In this document: positions 12,121 to 21,015 of the stretch, piece by piece
Position numbering within the stretch: the first letter of the stretch is position 1
Layout of the letters: every line of letters begins with the position of its first letter
DNA from: Apostichopus japonicus
Lineage: Eukaryota > Echinodermata > Holothuroidea > Aspidochirotida > Stichopodidae
DNA: 64,000 nucleotides
Direction of reading: 5' to 3'
NCBI RefSeq assembly: GCF_037975245.1
Contig: NC_092568.1
Location: 2,170,001-2,234,000, forward strand
Notes under the pieces: model-generated
What the model was told of the DNA's origin: nothing
The model's database searches: none
What the model saw: only the letters and a program-made list of their open reading frames with translations
Made by a program: the position numbers and the translations under genes

Positions 12121-12566
12121 CTATTTTATTGCTAATGTTTATACACTTGTATCCTGTTTATGCAGAGTGTACCGTACAATACAAGAAATCCGCCCCTGTA
12201 GCCCCTATAAGACGTAACGTAATATCACAGTGCCAGGAATATTTGATTCGCAGGACATGCAGTGGTACGTAAGAAAAGGGTGAATATATTAATAAACCAG
12301 AAATATTGGTTAAAGCTTACGTAACAAAGCTCAAATGAAACTTACCATGCAGTACCACTCTGAAAGCACTTTATCTCACTGAACTAAACATATCGATGTA
12401 AGTTAATTACCTTTCTGTAAAGTCTGAACACGTTAGAAGGATCAGCACATCCATAACAATATACTTTTGGGAACTTTTAGCAACTCTTCGCAGCCTGTTA
12501 ATATTTGGTAATGATTCTGATGAGCCGTCTATATAATATCTTACAATTATATACTGTTGTACTTAC

Positions 12567-12940
12567 CTGTCCACAGCTATGGCACTAATATGATAAATGG
12601 ATGACCCACTGAATACAAAACCAGGTAAAAAGAAGTTAAATCTCGTCGTCTCGAAACAGGTTGCTGGACTAATAATTAACCGTGGAGTTAGGTGTAATGG
12701 CAACGCAATTAAACCGGTGAAAAAGTCAGTCACTGCAAGGCTCAATAAGAAATAATTGGACACTTTCCGTAATCTAGCATTCCTAATAAATGCTAAGATA
12801 ACCAACAGATTCCCTACTACAGTTCCAATAAATACTGGTAAATACACCAGAAGGTAGCTTACAGTGAGGAATGGGCTAAGAGCCAAACTAATCAGATTAC
12901 GATCAGAAACATTGTATTCGAGAAACGAATCATTCATCAT
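12567..12940 (-). CDS. GPCR-A exon 1 (N-terminus to TM3), class A GPCR
   Basis: First coding exon. The start is the ATG at 12938-12940 in ACCATGATGAA. An upstream in-frame TTG would add residues but has no ATG, while this start places two N-glycosylation sequons (N3-D-S and N10-V-S) in a short extracellular tail. TM1 about 23-50 contains GNLLV (conserved Asn44). TM2 about 61-82 contains LAVTD (conserved Asp72). Cys95 precedes TM3, which ends IYHISAIAVD with Arg125 split by the intron. The donor is AG then GTAAGT. The exon encodes 124 codons plus 2 bases, in phase with exon 2 at 3520-4243. Receptor role and plasma-membrane location follow from the family; the ligand is unknown. Confidence 0.9.
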
Positions 12941-13149
12941 GGTCGAAGAACACTCACAAAATACAATCGGCGGAAAACTTCTTAGTTCTGCCAGACGAAA
13001 AATCTTCAAATTGATCGAGTATATGCCAGTCCGTCAGATACACTCCATAGGCCTGTGTTGTTGTATCGCTTGTACTCTGCGAACAAGGTTGCAGCTGATT
13101 CTATTCCAAGGGTCGCCGAGTTGTACTTAACAGGCCCTCAAAAATGAAC

Positions 13150-13175
13150 ATGTAGAAACCCGATATATATATATA
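13150..13175 (-). promoter_or_regulatory. Candidate TATA-rich core promoter of GPCR-A
   Basis: A short ATATATATATAT run about 210-230 bp upstream of the GPCR-A start codon, read on the minus strand. The same run, slightly longer, lies at the matching place upstream of GPCR-B (about 49678-49702), and similarity continues to about 13640 / 50165. This could be a TATA element or merely a microsatellite; no transcript evidence is available. Confidence 0.3.
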
Positions 13176-13638
13176 TGCGCAGTCGTGCTGCAAGGCTGTG
13201 AAGCCTGTGATCTGTCACGCATCTGGTGGGAGTGAACCTAATATGCAAAATAATATAAACCTCCATTGGTTATGGATGAATTCTTATTATTAGGAGGGCG
13301 ATAGGGTAGAAGTATAGTAAACCAAGCTCCACTTTATATGAAACCATATTTGTAGATCACTTGATGAAACTTACGTTGTTTTGTAAATGGTAACATGATA
13401 CACGACATATATACCGTGACAATTCCGGAAAATAAATTTGAATAAGTAATAACTTAGCAGACAATAAAATCTGTGTGACGTCAACGGAAATTGTCTGACG
13501 GAAAAAGGCAAGGGAGTATTATAGAACTTGGACGTTTAGGAATATGCGACTGCATTATCTCTGTAAGATGCCAACTGTATAATAAGTCACCAACGTGGGT
13601 CACGGTCATAGAGATAAATATAGATAATCCATATCCAA

Positions 13639-13800
<162 letters not shown>

Positions 13801-14279
13801 TCAATATATATTCAATCTGAAAGCTAATTGGTTTGTTCAGAGGAGAAAATGAAATATTTAAGCTTGTTTGTCGAAACTCTCCCCACGAGGGAATTTTAGT
13901 GCATTTTCTCGGATATCGAAAGATATAAGATATATAACCGTGAACCAATGTTTAGTAATAATTGTGTTCTGAAAGCTGCCTGCCAAGTCAGATTAATAAC
14001 TGCAGGCGAAGAACTATCAAAAACAAGCGAACAGAAAATTGAACCTCGTCATATAGGATGTTGTAAACCTTAACGACCATATTTGAATGTAGTGACGCAA
14101 ACCGTTTCGATTAAGTGCTTTAAGTTCTTGTATATTATGTATATATGTGTGTATGTAACATGTGTGTGCGCGTATATGTATGTATGTTTATATAGACAAT
14201 GTATTCATGGTCGAAAATTATGGAAGGGTGATGGGGAGTTCACCCTAAAATCGGAACCAAAGTCAGTATGATATTTTTA
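13801..14279. repeat. Duplicated noncoding block shared with the GPCR-B intron
   Basis: Matches 39771-40350 in the same orientation, starting TTCAATATATATTCAATCTG. It is noncoding. The B copy contains an additional (TA)n tract (40122-40196). No gene is seen. Confidence 0.8.
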
Positions 14280-15923
14280 CCCATGCATGTGTTAGTGCTA
14301 GAAATAAAGAATCAACTCGAAAGCACTTTAGTCCTACACTTATGAACATGCAGCACACAGGGATATTTTATGCTTCCCCCACTCCACTTTTTCCATCTTC
14401 GCTTTTCAAAACTTTCATTGGCCTCTCAACAATATATATTCTATAAATCTATATTCTTCGACATGTAGGTATATATATAAACGACGTTTGATTTGCATCC
14501 ACACTGATCGATCTTCTTGACAAAGAGATGCCTATGTGAAAATTGGCAATGGTCAGATTATTTTTCCAATTCCATTTTTAACTCTCTGAATGTCAACTGG
14601 TTGTGCGATAACATGAAAGGCAGTATTTGAGAAAAGTAATACATCAGTGAAATCTTTGAAAATCTGTAAGGCGTATCAGGCCGACGCCCCCCCATGCATG
14701 TGTTAGTGCTAGAAATAAAGAATCAACTCGAAAGCACTTTAGTCCTACACTTATGAACATGCAGCACACAGGGATATTTTATGCTTCCCCCACTCCACTT
14801 TTTCCATCTTCGCTTTTCAAAACTTTCATTGGCCTCTCAACAATATATATTCTATAAATCTATATTCTTCGACATGTAGGTATATATATAAACGACGTTT
14901 GATTTGCATCCACACTGATCGATCTTCTTGACAAAGAGATGCCTATGTGAAAATTGGCAATGGTCAGATTATTTTTCCAATTCCATTTTTAACTCTCTGA
15001 ATGTCAACTGGTTGTGCGATAACATGAAAGGCAGTATTTGAGAAAAGTAATACATCAGTGAAATCTTTGAAAATCTGTAAGGCGTATCAGGCCGACGCCC
15101 CCCCATGCATGTGTTAGTGCTAGAAATAAAGAATCAACTCGAAAGCACTTTAGTCCTACACTTATGAACATGCAGCACACAGGGATATTTTATGCTTCCC
15201 CCACTCCACTTTTTCCATCTTCGCTTTTCAAAACTTTCATTGGCCTCTCAACAATATATATTCTATAAATCTATATTCTTCGACATGTAGGTATATATAT
15301 AAACGACGTTTGATTTGCATCCACACTGATCGATCTTCTTGACAAAGAGATGCCTATGTGAAAATTGGCAATGGTCAGATTATTTTTCCAATTCCATTTT
15401 TAACTCTCTGAATGTCAACTGGTTGTGCGATAACATGAAAGGCAGTATTTGAGAAAAGTAATACATCAGTGAAATCTTTGAAAATCTGTAAGGCGTATCA
15501 GGCCGACGCCCCCCCATGCATGTGTTAGTGCTAGAAATAAAGAATCAACTCGAAAGCACTTTAGTCCTACACTTATGAACATGCAGCACACAGGGATATT
15601 TTATGCTTCCCCCACTCCACTTTTTCCATCTTCGCTTTTCAAAACTTTCATTGGCCTCTCAACAATATATATTCTATAAATCTATATTCTTCGACATGTA
15701 GGTATATATATAAACGACGTTTGATTTGCATCCACACTGATCGATCTTCTTGACAAAGAGATGCCTATGTGAAAATTGGCAATGGTCAGATTATTTTTCC
15801 AATTCCATTTTTAACTCTCTGAATGTCAACTGGTTGTGCGATAACATGAAAGGCAGTATTTGAGAAAAGTAATACATCAGTGAAATCTTTGAAAATCTGT
15901 AAGGCGTATCAGGCCGACGCCCC
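14280..15923. repeat. 411-bp tandem repeat, four nearly perfect units
   Basis: Four consecutive units each begin CCCATGCATGTGTTAGTGC and end CAGGCCGACGCCCC, at offsets of exactly 411 bp (CATGCATG at 14282, 14693, 15104 and 15515). By eye the units are essentially identical. The homologous place in the GPCR-B block (40350-40676 plus 44784-44865) holds one unit, split by a transposon. Each unit contains a TATATATATAAACG stretch and an octamer-like ATTTGCATC. The array lies about 1.3-3 kb upstream of the GPCR-A start and just before the methyltransferase gene. Confidence 0.95.
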
Positions 15924-16008
15924 AGGACTGCTTGCCGGCACAGCGGACGTGTATTACTCCTGCACCGGTTAACTGTATCAGTAATACCACCATTAGAATA
16001 TGGTACAT
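15877..16008 (-). CDS. Possible short secreted-peptide ORF, copy A
   Basis: A 43-codon frame from an ATG at 16006-16008. It starts MYHILMVVLLIQLTG, which looks like a signal peptide, then a Cys-containing stretch with KQSWGVGLIRL. Just upstream on the same strand is a strong pyrimidine tract ending GGTCTCAG, an acceptor-like site, so this might be the first coding part of an exon. The frame is kept in the B block (44815-44946) with two visible substitutions in the peptide. There is no amidation or dibasic site and no family match I recognise. It may be chance. Confidence 0.25.
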   Translation of the reverse strand: MYHILMVVLLIQLTGAGVIHVRCAGKQSWGVGLIRLTDFQRFH

Positions 16009-16211
16009 ATCCACACCTGCTACGAAGGTTAAGGGGACTGCCTGAGACCAAGTGACCAAGAAAAACAGGAGGAGGAAATCTTTAAAATTTTGCGGGAAAA
16101 TGGTTCACTTAGCTATTTTATTGCTAATGTTTATACACTTGTATCCTGTTTAAGCAGAGTTGTAGGTCAGCCTGCATCTAACACACTACAAGGACCTATC
16201 ACAGTGAGGAA

Positions 16212-16340
16212 ATGTCATCTCATCAGGAAGACACCAGATTGTTCCAAGGAAAAGACCATTCAGTTACATACCAAAGATACAGACCAAAGTATGAGGGCTA
16301 CAATATTGTTGAAAAATTTATGACATTTCTACAAGAGCAG
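16212..16340 (+). CDS. SAM-dependent methyltransferase exon 1
   Basis: First coding exon of a class I methyltransferase resembling the yeast Tmt1/Crg1-like and DDB_G0268948-like group (Methyltransf_11). The ATG at 16212 opens MSSHQEDTRLFQGKDHSVTY; the sequence LFQGKDHSVTYQRYRPKYEG matches the family N-terminus, in which an F.G..H...Y...RP.Y pattern precedes the SAM-binding core. It ends CAAGAGCAG then GTAAAG (phase 0). The upstream region comes from the duplicated block that also lies near the GPCRs. Substrate unknown; soluble cytosolic protein expected. Confidence 0.85.
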
Positions 16341-16831
16341 GTAAAGATAGTTGTGAATATTATATTGATTGGTGTTGTCATAGGCCTATCTTAGTCTAAA
16401 AAGTAAAAGTAAACAAAAATAATGCCTAATTATCAATCGTAATTGAGGAGGATGAAACTGCTCAGAAGGTGCATGACACTTGACAGAAGGAGATTTGCAA
16501 TGTACAGGAGAATCATGGTACTCTTATTATTACCTATCTTTCTGGAACTAGACATTTTGGGACAGTTCTGATTCACTTAGTTAAATGCATGCAAGGCAGC
16601 TAATCAGATATATTAACTAGTGTGAATCAAGCTGGATCCCCCCCCCCCCCCAACAGCTAGACCATTGATCACAGCCAGGTGTTTCCCATACATTTATATT
16701 TTGATCTTATGGGATGTGTTGCCCAGCTCTGCAAGTGCCTAGTAGAACATTACATACATGGAAACATCACTCACACATGTTATCTGAGAACTTTGAGCAA
16801 ATAATGCTTTAGATTCATTGTTATCTTATAG

Positions 16832-16992
16832 TGTCCTCCTCCATATCAACTTGCGTTGGATCTGGGCTGTGGATCAGGTCAATCAGCTCATCTTCTTGCC
16901 TCTCACTTCAAAGAAGTCATTGGCATGGACTGTAGTGAAGAACAGATTAAAGCAGCTCAGGGATCATCCACTTTAACCAATGTGTCGTTCAG
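16832..16992 (+). CDS. SAM-dependent methyltransferase exon 2 (SAM-binding motif I)
   Basis: Follows the acceptor TTATCTTATAG. It carries LDLGCGSGQSAHLLA, the glycine-rich motif I that binds SAM, then EVIGMDCSEEQIKAA, where the acidic residue after the second strand contacts the SAM ribose. It ends ACCAATGTGTCGTTCAG then GTAAGA (phase 2). Joining to exon 3 at 17917 restores an Arg codon and keeps the frame. Confidence 0.9.
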
Positions 16993-17916
16993 GTAAGAAA
17001 GCAGCTTATGTGAATGTTCCGTTATAATTGCAACTTAAGCTACTCCAGTCTCCAAGGAAATGAAATTTAACTCTGAAATAATATTTTGGCTTATTGCGAA
17101 TATATGTCAATGGGTAGGAGAGAAAGAAGACTTTTCCCCTTGGCAGTAATCAACTCATGCTGAAGGTGGAAGGACTACAGCTTAGAAGGTTATTGGACAT
17201 TAACATGAAGTGTGAATTGGGGGATATATTGACAGGTTAATTGGGTTAATTGAAGAAAGGAGAAAACAGTTCCCCTGAAAATAATGGAATCATCCGTAAG
17301 AGATTCATGGACTACCACGTGGGTATTTCAAATAAGTGTGAGTGGTTGGTGATATCATACAGAGCAGTCAATTTACTTTCGTTACTAGCCTACCTGTTAC
17401 TGATGCAACTCTGTTACACATACATCCCACTGGGGATGATCCACGATTTGAGAGGAGTGATTAATTCATTCATGCACACAACTGAAAGTACCCATTGCAG
17501 TTGTTCTTAGTACATGTTCACAGTAAACATAATCAACCAAAACTACGGGGGAAAATTGTTATCCGATTTTGCATCGCAAACTAGACATATTGCTATACAA
17601 GTGCAAAGATGTAAAGAGACAGTTCAAAGCTTTCAAAACTGCTCCACAAAATTTGAACACTAAATTATTCCCTAACTGACATTAATTCATTGATCTTCTT
17701 GGACAACCTTCAAAGAAATCCAGCCATTTATAGTAGTGATAATAAAACAAAATTTCTTGACTGGTCCAAGGTATATGAAAATGAAGTGAAAGTCCTGGTT
17801 AATTGAGGTTGCCTGTTCAGCTCTGTGAATTAATACACAATGTAACTTTGTTGTTATTTATATTGTTACTGTACTTTCGTCATTTCACCTTCTCGATCAT
17901 TTCATTAATCGAGAAG

Positions 17917-18142
17917 ATGTGGAGATGAGAGCAGTCTTGGTTCTATTCAAGATGGCTCCGTGGATCTCATAACATGTGCACAATCCATTCATTGGATGGA
18001 CTTGGATGTCTTGTACAAAGAGTTGGACAGAATATTGAAGCCAGGCGGCTGTTTGGCGGCCTATGGCTATCATTCAAACACCGTTCACGTCACAGACGAC
18101 CAATCAGAATTGGAGACTCAACTACAAGATATTGTGCAAGAG
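17917..18142 (+). CDS. SAM-dependent methyltransferase exon 3
   Basis: The acceptor is chosen by phase: after CGAGAAG the exon starts A-TGT-GGA, completing Arg and giving CGDESSLGSIQDGSVDLITC. The family hallmark DGSVDLITCAQSIHWMDLD (post-motif region) and the ILKPGGCLAAYGY strand are complete. It ends CAAGAG then GTGAGG (phase 0). The preceding intron is about 920 bp and has no other coding signal. Confidence 0.88.
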
Positions 18143-18457
18143 GTGAGGAATTAATGAATGGTTAATATTAAATTTTGGTGTTGGCCTCAAATTTTGACAT
18201 ATTAAAGGTTATTAGATTACAGTAAGACTGCTCATAGAACTTTGAGCATGATTTACCCTTGTATTAACTTTTTAACATATTAGTGATGCTATTTCCTAGA
18301 GTCTGGTGTGCAATTGTATTAGTACAACGTGTGTTGAATAAGTGTTTCAGTTGATGTCTTTTCTGAGTTATATCGTCTGTTTTATTTTGACCTCTTATAC
18401 CTAGGTTATATGTCATTCCATTTTGAAAGTACTTAATCTACAATGTTTCATCCACAG

Positions 18458-18552
18458 ATTAATGACTGGATTATGCCATACTGGTCAGAAAAGATTAATT
18501 TGATATACAGTGCCTATAAGGACTTACCGTTGCCCTTCACTGACAATAAAAG
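18458..18552 (+). CDS. SAM-dependent methyltransferase exon 4
   Basis: The acceptor is CATCCACAG. It encodes INDWIMPYWSEKINLIYSAY and then KDLPLPFTDNK, part of the C-terminal half that caps the active site in this family. It ends AAAAG then GTATAG (phase 2). Confidence 0.85.
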
Positions 18553-20171
18553 GTATAGGAGTGATGCTTTTATGTCCCCTGAACAAAGTATAGAAGGGAA
18601 TAAGCTTGGTGCTGTCAGTCTACAATTCCTTTGGTTTCCTTACTACATTTTATTTCTGTCGCCATGACAACAACTTGAACGAATAATTACATGTCATAGC
18701 CTCTATCAGCATTCGTATCTTAGTTTGAAGGTATCTGAAATAAGATAAATGTGTGGAATGTAAAATGTTTTATTGTTTTGTTATTCCTGTCCAAAGGCAA
18801 AACTTGTTATGTGGATCCAAATAAGTGAGTACAATTAAACTATTCATATTTGAAAAGGTCAAAGGTCATTTGACCTCAGAAGAGGTCAAAGTCTGAAAAT
18901 CTTTTAATTGGATAGATTCAAAAGTTTTCAAAAGTTTGGATGAATTTCGTACGTGACATGTAGATCTATCCGCCTTAGAAAGTGCGGCAAAGTTATTTCC
19001 CTTACAGTTCACCTAATTCAGCAAGAAGGTATGTCAGATATAACTTACTTTTTTTTTAGCACTTTTACATATTTCAATTTGTTTTGGTGTTGATAGTTAC
19101 TTAATAACAAACAAGGTACATGTGATGACAGATCATGTCCTTAATCAGACCATGAAGCTTCAATTCTGCAATTCATCATCAGACGCTGAGAGATTAACCC
19201 CCGGCAAATGATCATTTGCCTCAGTTCCAGTTATGTTGTTTTCTGTCATGCCTCATCTGTTCACTGATTAAAGTAGATTATGTAAAAATAACACCTGATC
19301 TGTATATATAAATGAGGTTATGCCTGTCATAGTATACCAGTGTGATGTTTAATTGATAAGGCACATGGTATAAAGTTCGTTAATTCCTAGTCAAAAATCA
19401 TTGTAAGGGAGGAATATAGTCTTTCTTTTTTAGTAAAATAGTGAAAATACTAAGGCATTGTATGTACAGACACTGTTACTGATCTCTGCAACTTTTTATA
19501 GCAACTCGGAAATATTACACAGCGTTTTATAGAAAAGTGATGTTGAAATCATAACATTTTGAAACAAAAACAGCACTTAATGTCTAAAAAGGGGAATTTT
19601 TTTGACACCATTAAAGTTACAAATTATATAGAATTTTCTCAAGTTTTTGTCATGTAAAGAGTAAACTTTCCAATGCATTTTCCGTAAAGTACCCAGACAG
19701 AATAACCTTATTCGAGACATTAGAATTTTGTAGAATTAATCCTTTTTGAGGCATTTTGCTTCCTTTTGTTTATTATTGGCTTAGCACCATCTATAAAAAA
19801 AAAGAGCAAGCAATACAAATAAAAAAGAACAAGCAATACAAAAATAGGAGAAGAAAAGAAAATTTGACTGAAGCAGCCACGTTGTATGGCAACAGAGTTC
19901 AAATAGATTCTCACCCGGTAAATATATTCACCACTGCATTCGATCTTTGACGGACCACATTACTTGAATAGTGATGATGTGCAGGTGTAAGTTAAGTATA
20001 TCGACAAGATATATATTAGCATAATGATCAAATCCAACTTGAGAAACAAATCAATTATTAGTTGAGAAGATGAATTTAAATTTTTTTTTTTTTTAGGTCG
20101 AGTCCATGTCATGGTCTTTGTGCGAAATATTTGTGTTTCTCGTGTCACTTTGATTATTTTTTGGATAACAG
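18553..20171 (+). other. Methyltransferase intron 4, no other feature
   Basis: A 1.6-kb AT-rich intron. No transposon end, repeat or additional coding exon was recognised, and small open frames here lack coding character. Confidence 0.6.
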
Positions 20172-20303
20172 GTACGTCGATGAGGTAAAGTACCAGGAAA
20201 TGAATGCTGAAGGAGTCTTTGGACTGATTGAGTCTTTCTCCGCTTACCAAATAGCAATTAAGAAACATACAGATGGGACTAAACGGTTCAGGGATTACAG
20301 AAG
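20172..20303 (+). CDS. SAM-dependent methyltransferase exon 5, uncertain 3' splice boundary
   Basis: The acceptor is TTTGGATAACAG. The exon encodes YVDEVKYQEMNAEGVFGLIE then SFSAYQIAIKKHTDGTKRF. The next exon needs a phase-2 join. The position that best fits the protein (ending 20303, after FRDYRR) would need a donor reading GAAGGG, not GT. A canonical but weak donor, CG then GTTCAG, ends the exon at 20285 and removes six residues. Without splicing, the frame stops at 20326-20328 after KGVNVLK. So either the upstream weak donor is used, or the donor has been lost and the protein is truncated. Confidence 0.7.
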
Positions 20304-20909
20304 GAAGGGAGTGAATGTACTGAAATAAGGGGGGGGGGGGGGGTCATGATGAGAACCGTTTGCAAATCTCCTCAGAATGTTAACTTAACTAATAATATAT
20401 AAACGATTTTCTTGATAATTGAGTCACTTTGTGAGAAAGCATATATATATATATGGTCATACTGTTTTCATTTTGTGATAGGTTTGTCCAAAAGGGCATG
20501 GACACAAGCATTTTGCATATGTGCAAGAGAGCCTTCTAGGTGGGGTTAGTTTGGCTTTTCTGGGAGGGTTTGTGGGTGGGGAGGGGGAAAGGGTGGGGAG
20601 GGGGGAGGGGGGAAAGATGTAAGACTTACTTTTTATCATTGTTGAATTAAAGTTTTTTTTGAAAAGTGTAAGATTCTGTCTAAATAAACCAATCAGCTGT
20701 TAGAGGGCTTTTCAAGCGATTTTAAATTTTAGATGAAGACTCTTTTTTTAATCACAAATACTTCAAGGTTCCTATCATTTAATGAGTAATAGAAGTGGCT
20801 GTGGGTGAGCTCATTATGCTAGTGTTAGTCTTCATTGCATTCTTCATTACACTTTTACAATTTTTCATTTTTCAAATTTTCACTGGACACCTTTCTGTCT
20901 GCTTTCCAG

Positions 20910-21015
20910 ATTTGTGGACTGCATCAGGAAATATTGTGATCAACCAGAGGAGTATAAGCTGAAGTACTCATCCAATCATTTCTTAGTTTTATCGAGGAAA
21001 CCTGCAAACAAATGA
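20910..21015 (+). CDS. SAM-dependent methyltransferase exon 6, C-terminus
   Basis: The acceptor is CTGTCTGCTTTCCAG. The frame A-TTT-GTG-GAC gives FVDCIRKYCDQPEEYKLKYS and then SNHFLVLSRKPANK, followed by TGA at 21013-21015. The final hydrophobic strand plus RKP is typical of the last strand of this family. The assembled protein would be 282 aa (or 276 with the upstream exon-5 donor), normal for the group. Confidence 0.85.

Larger units (their letters stand above)
8611..12376. repeat. 1.9-kb tandem duplication, two copies
   Basis: Copy 1 is about 8611-10490 and copy 2 about 10491-12376. Each has the 5' tip of the nested LINE, the Penelope-like C-terminal region, host intron sequence, a (CA)n(TA)n tract and the segment ending AGCACTTTATCTC. 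The offset is 1880 bp at the left and 1914 bp at the right; the 34-bp difference is a longer (TA)n in copy 2. Outside the TA tract the copies differ at only a few bases, so the duplication is recent and came after the LINE insertion. Confidence 0.9.
4244..12566 (-). other. Intron of GPCR-A, filled with retroelements
   Basis: This 8.3-kb intron separates exon 1 (donor AG then GTAAGT) from exon 2. It is phase 2 and lies at the same codon as in GPCR-B and GPCR-C. Nearly all of it is repetitive: a Penelope-like element with a nested LINE, a 1.9-kb tandem duplication and two (CA)n(TA)n tracts. Host intron sequence shared with the GPCR-B intron is recognisable at 9747-10160, 10204-10460 and 12296-12566. 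Confidence 0.8.

Noticed and set aside
12941-13009. Upstream extension of GPCR-A exon 1 (residues before MMNDSF)
   Set aside because: It has no ATG, only TTG; the ATGATG after ACC with N-terminal sequons is the better start.
14083-14271. Cys/Tyr-rich 62-codon frame (YICVYVTCVCAYMYVC)
   Set aside because: It arises from a TATG/TGTA-rich microsatellite; the matching place at locus B is an expanded TA tract.
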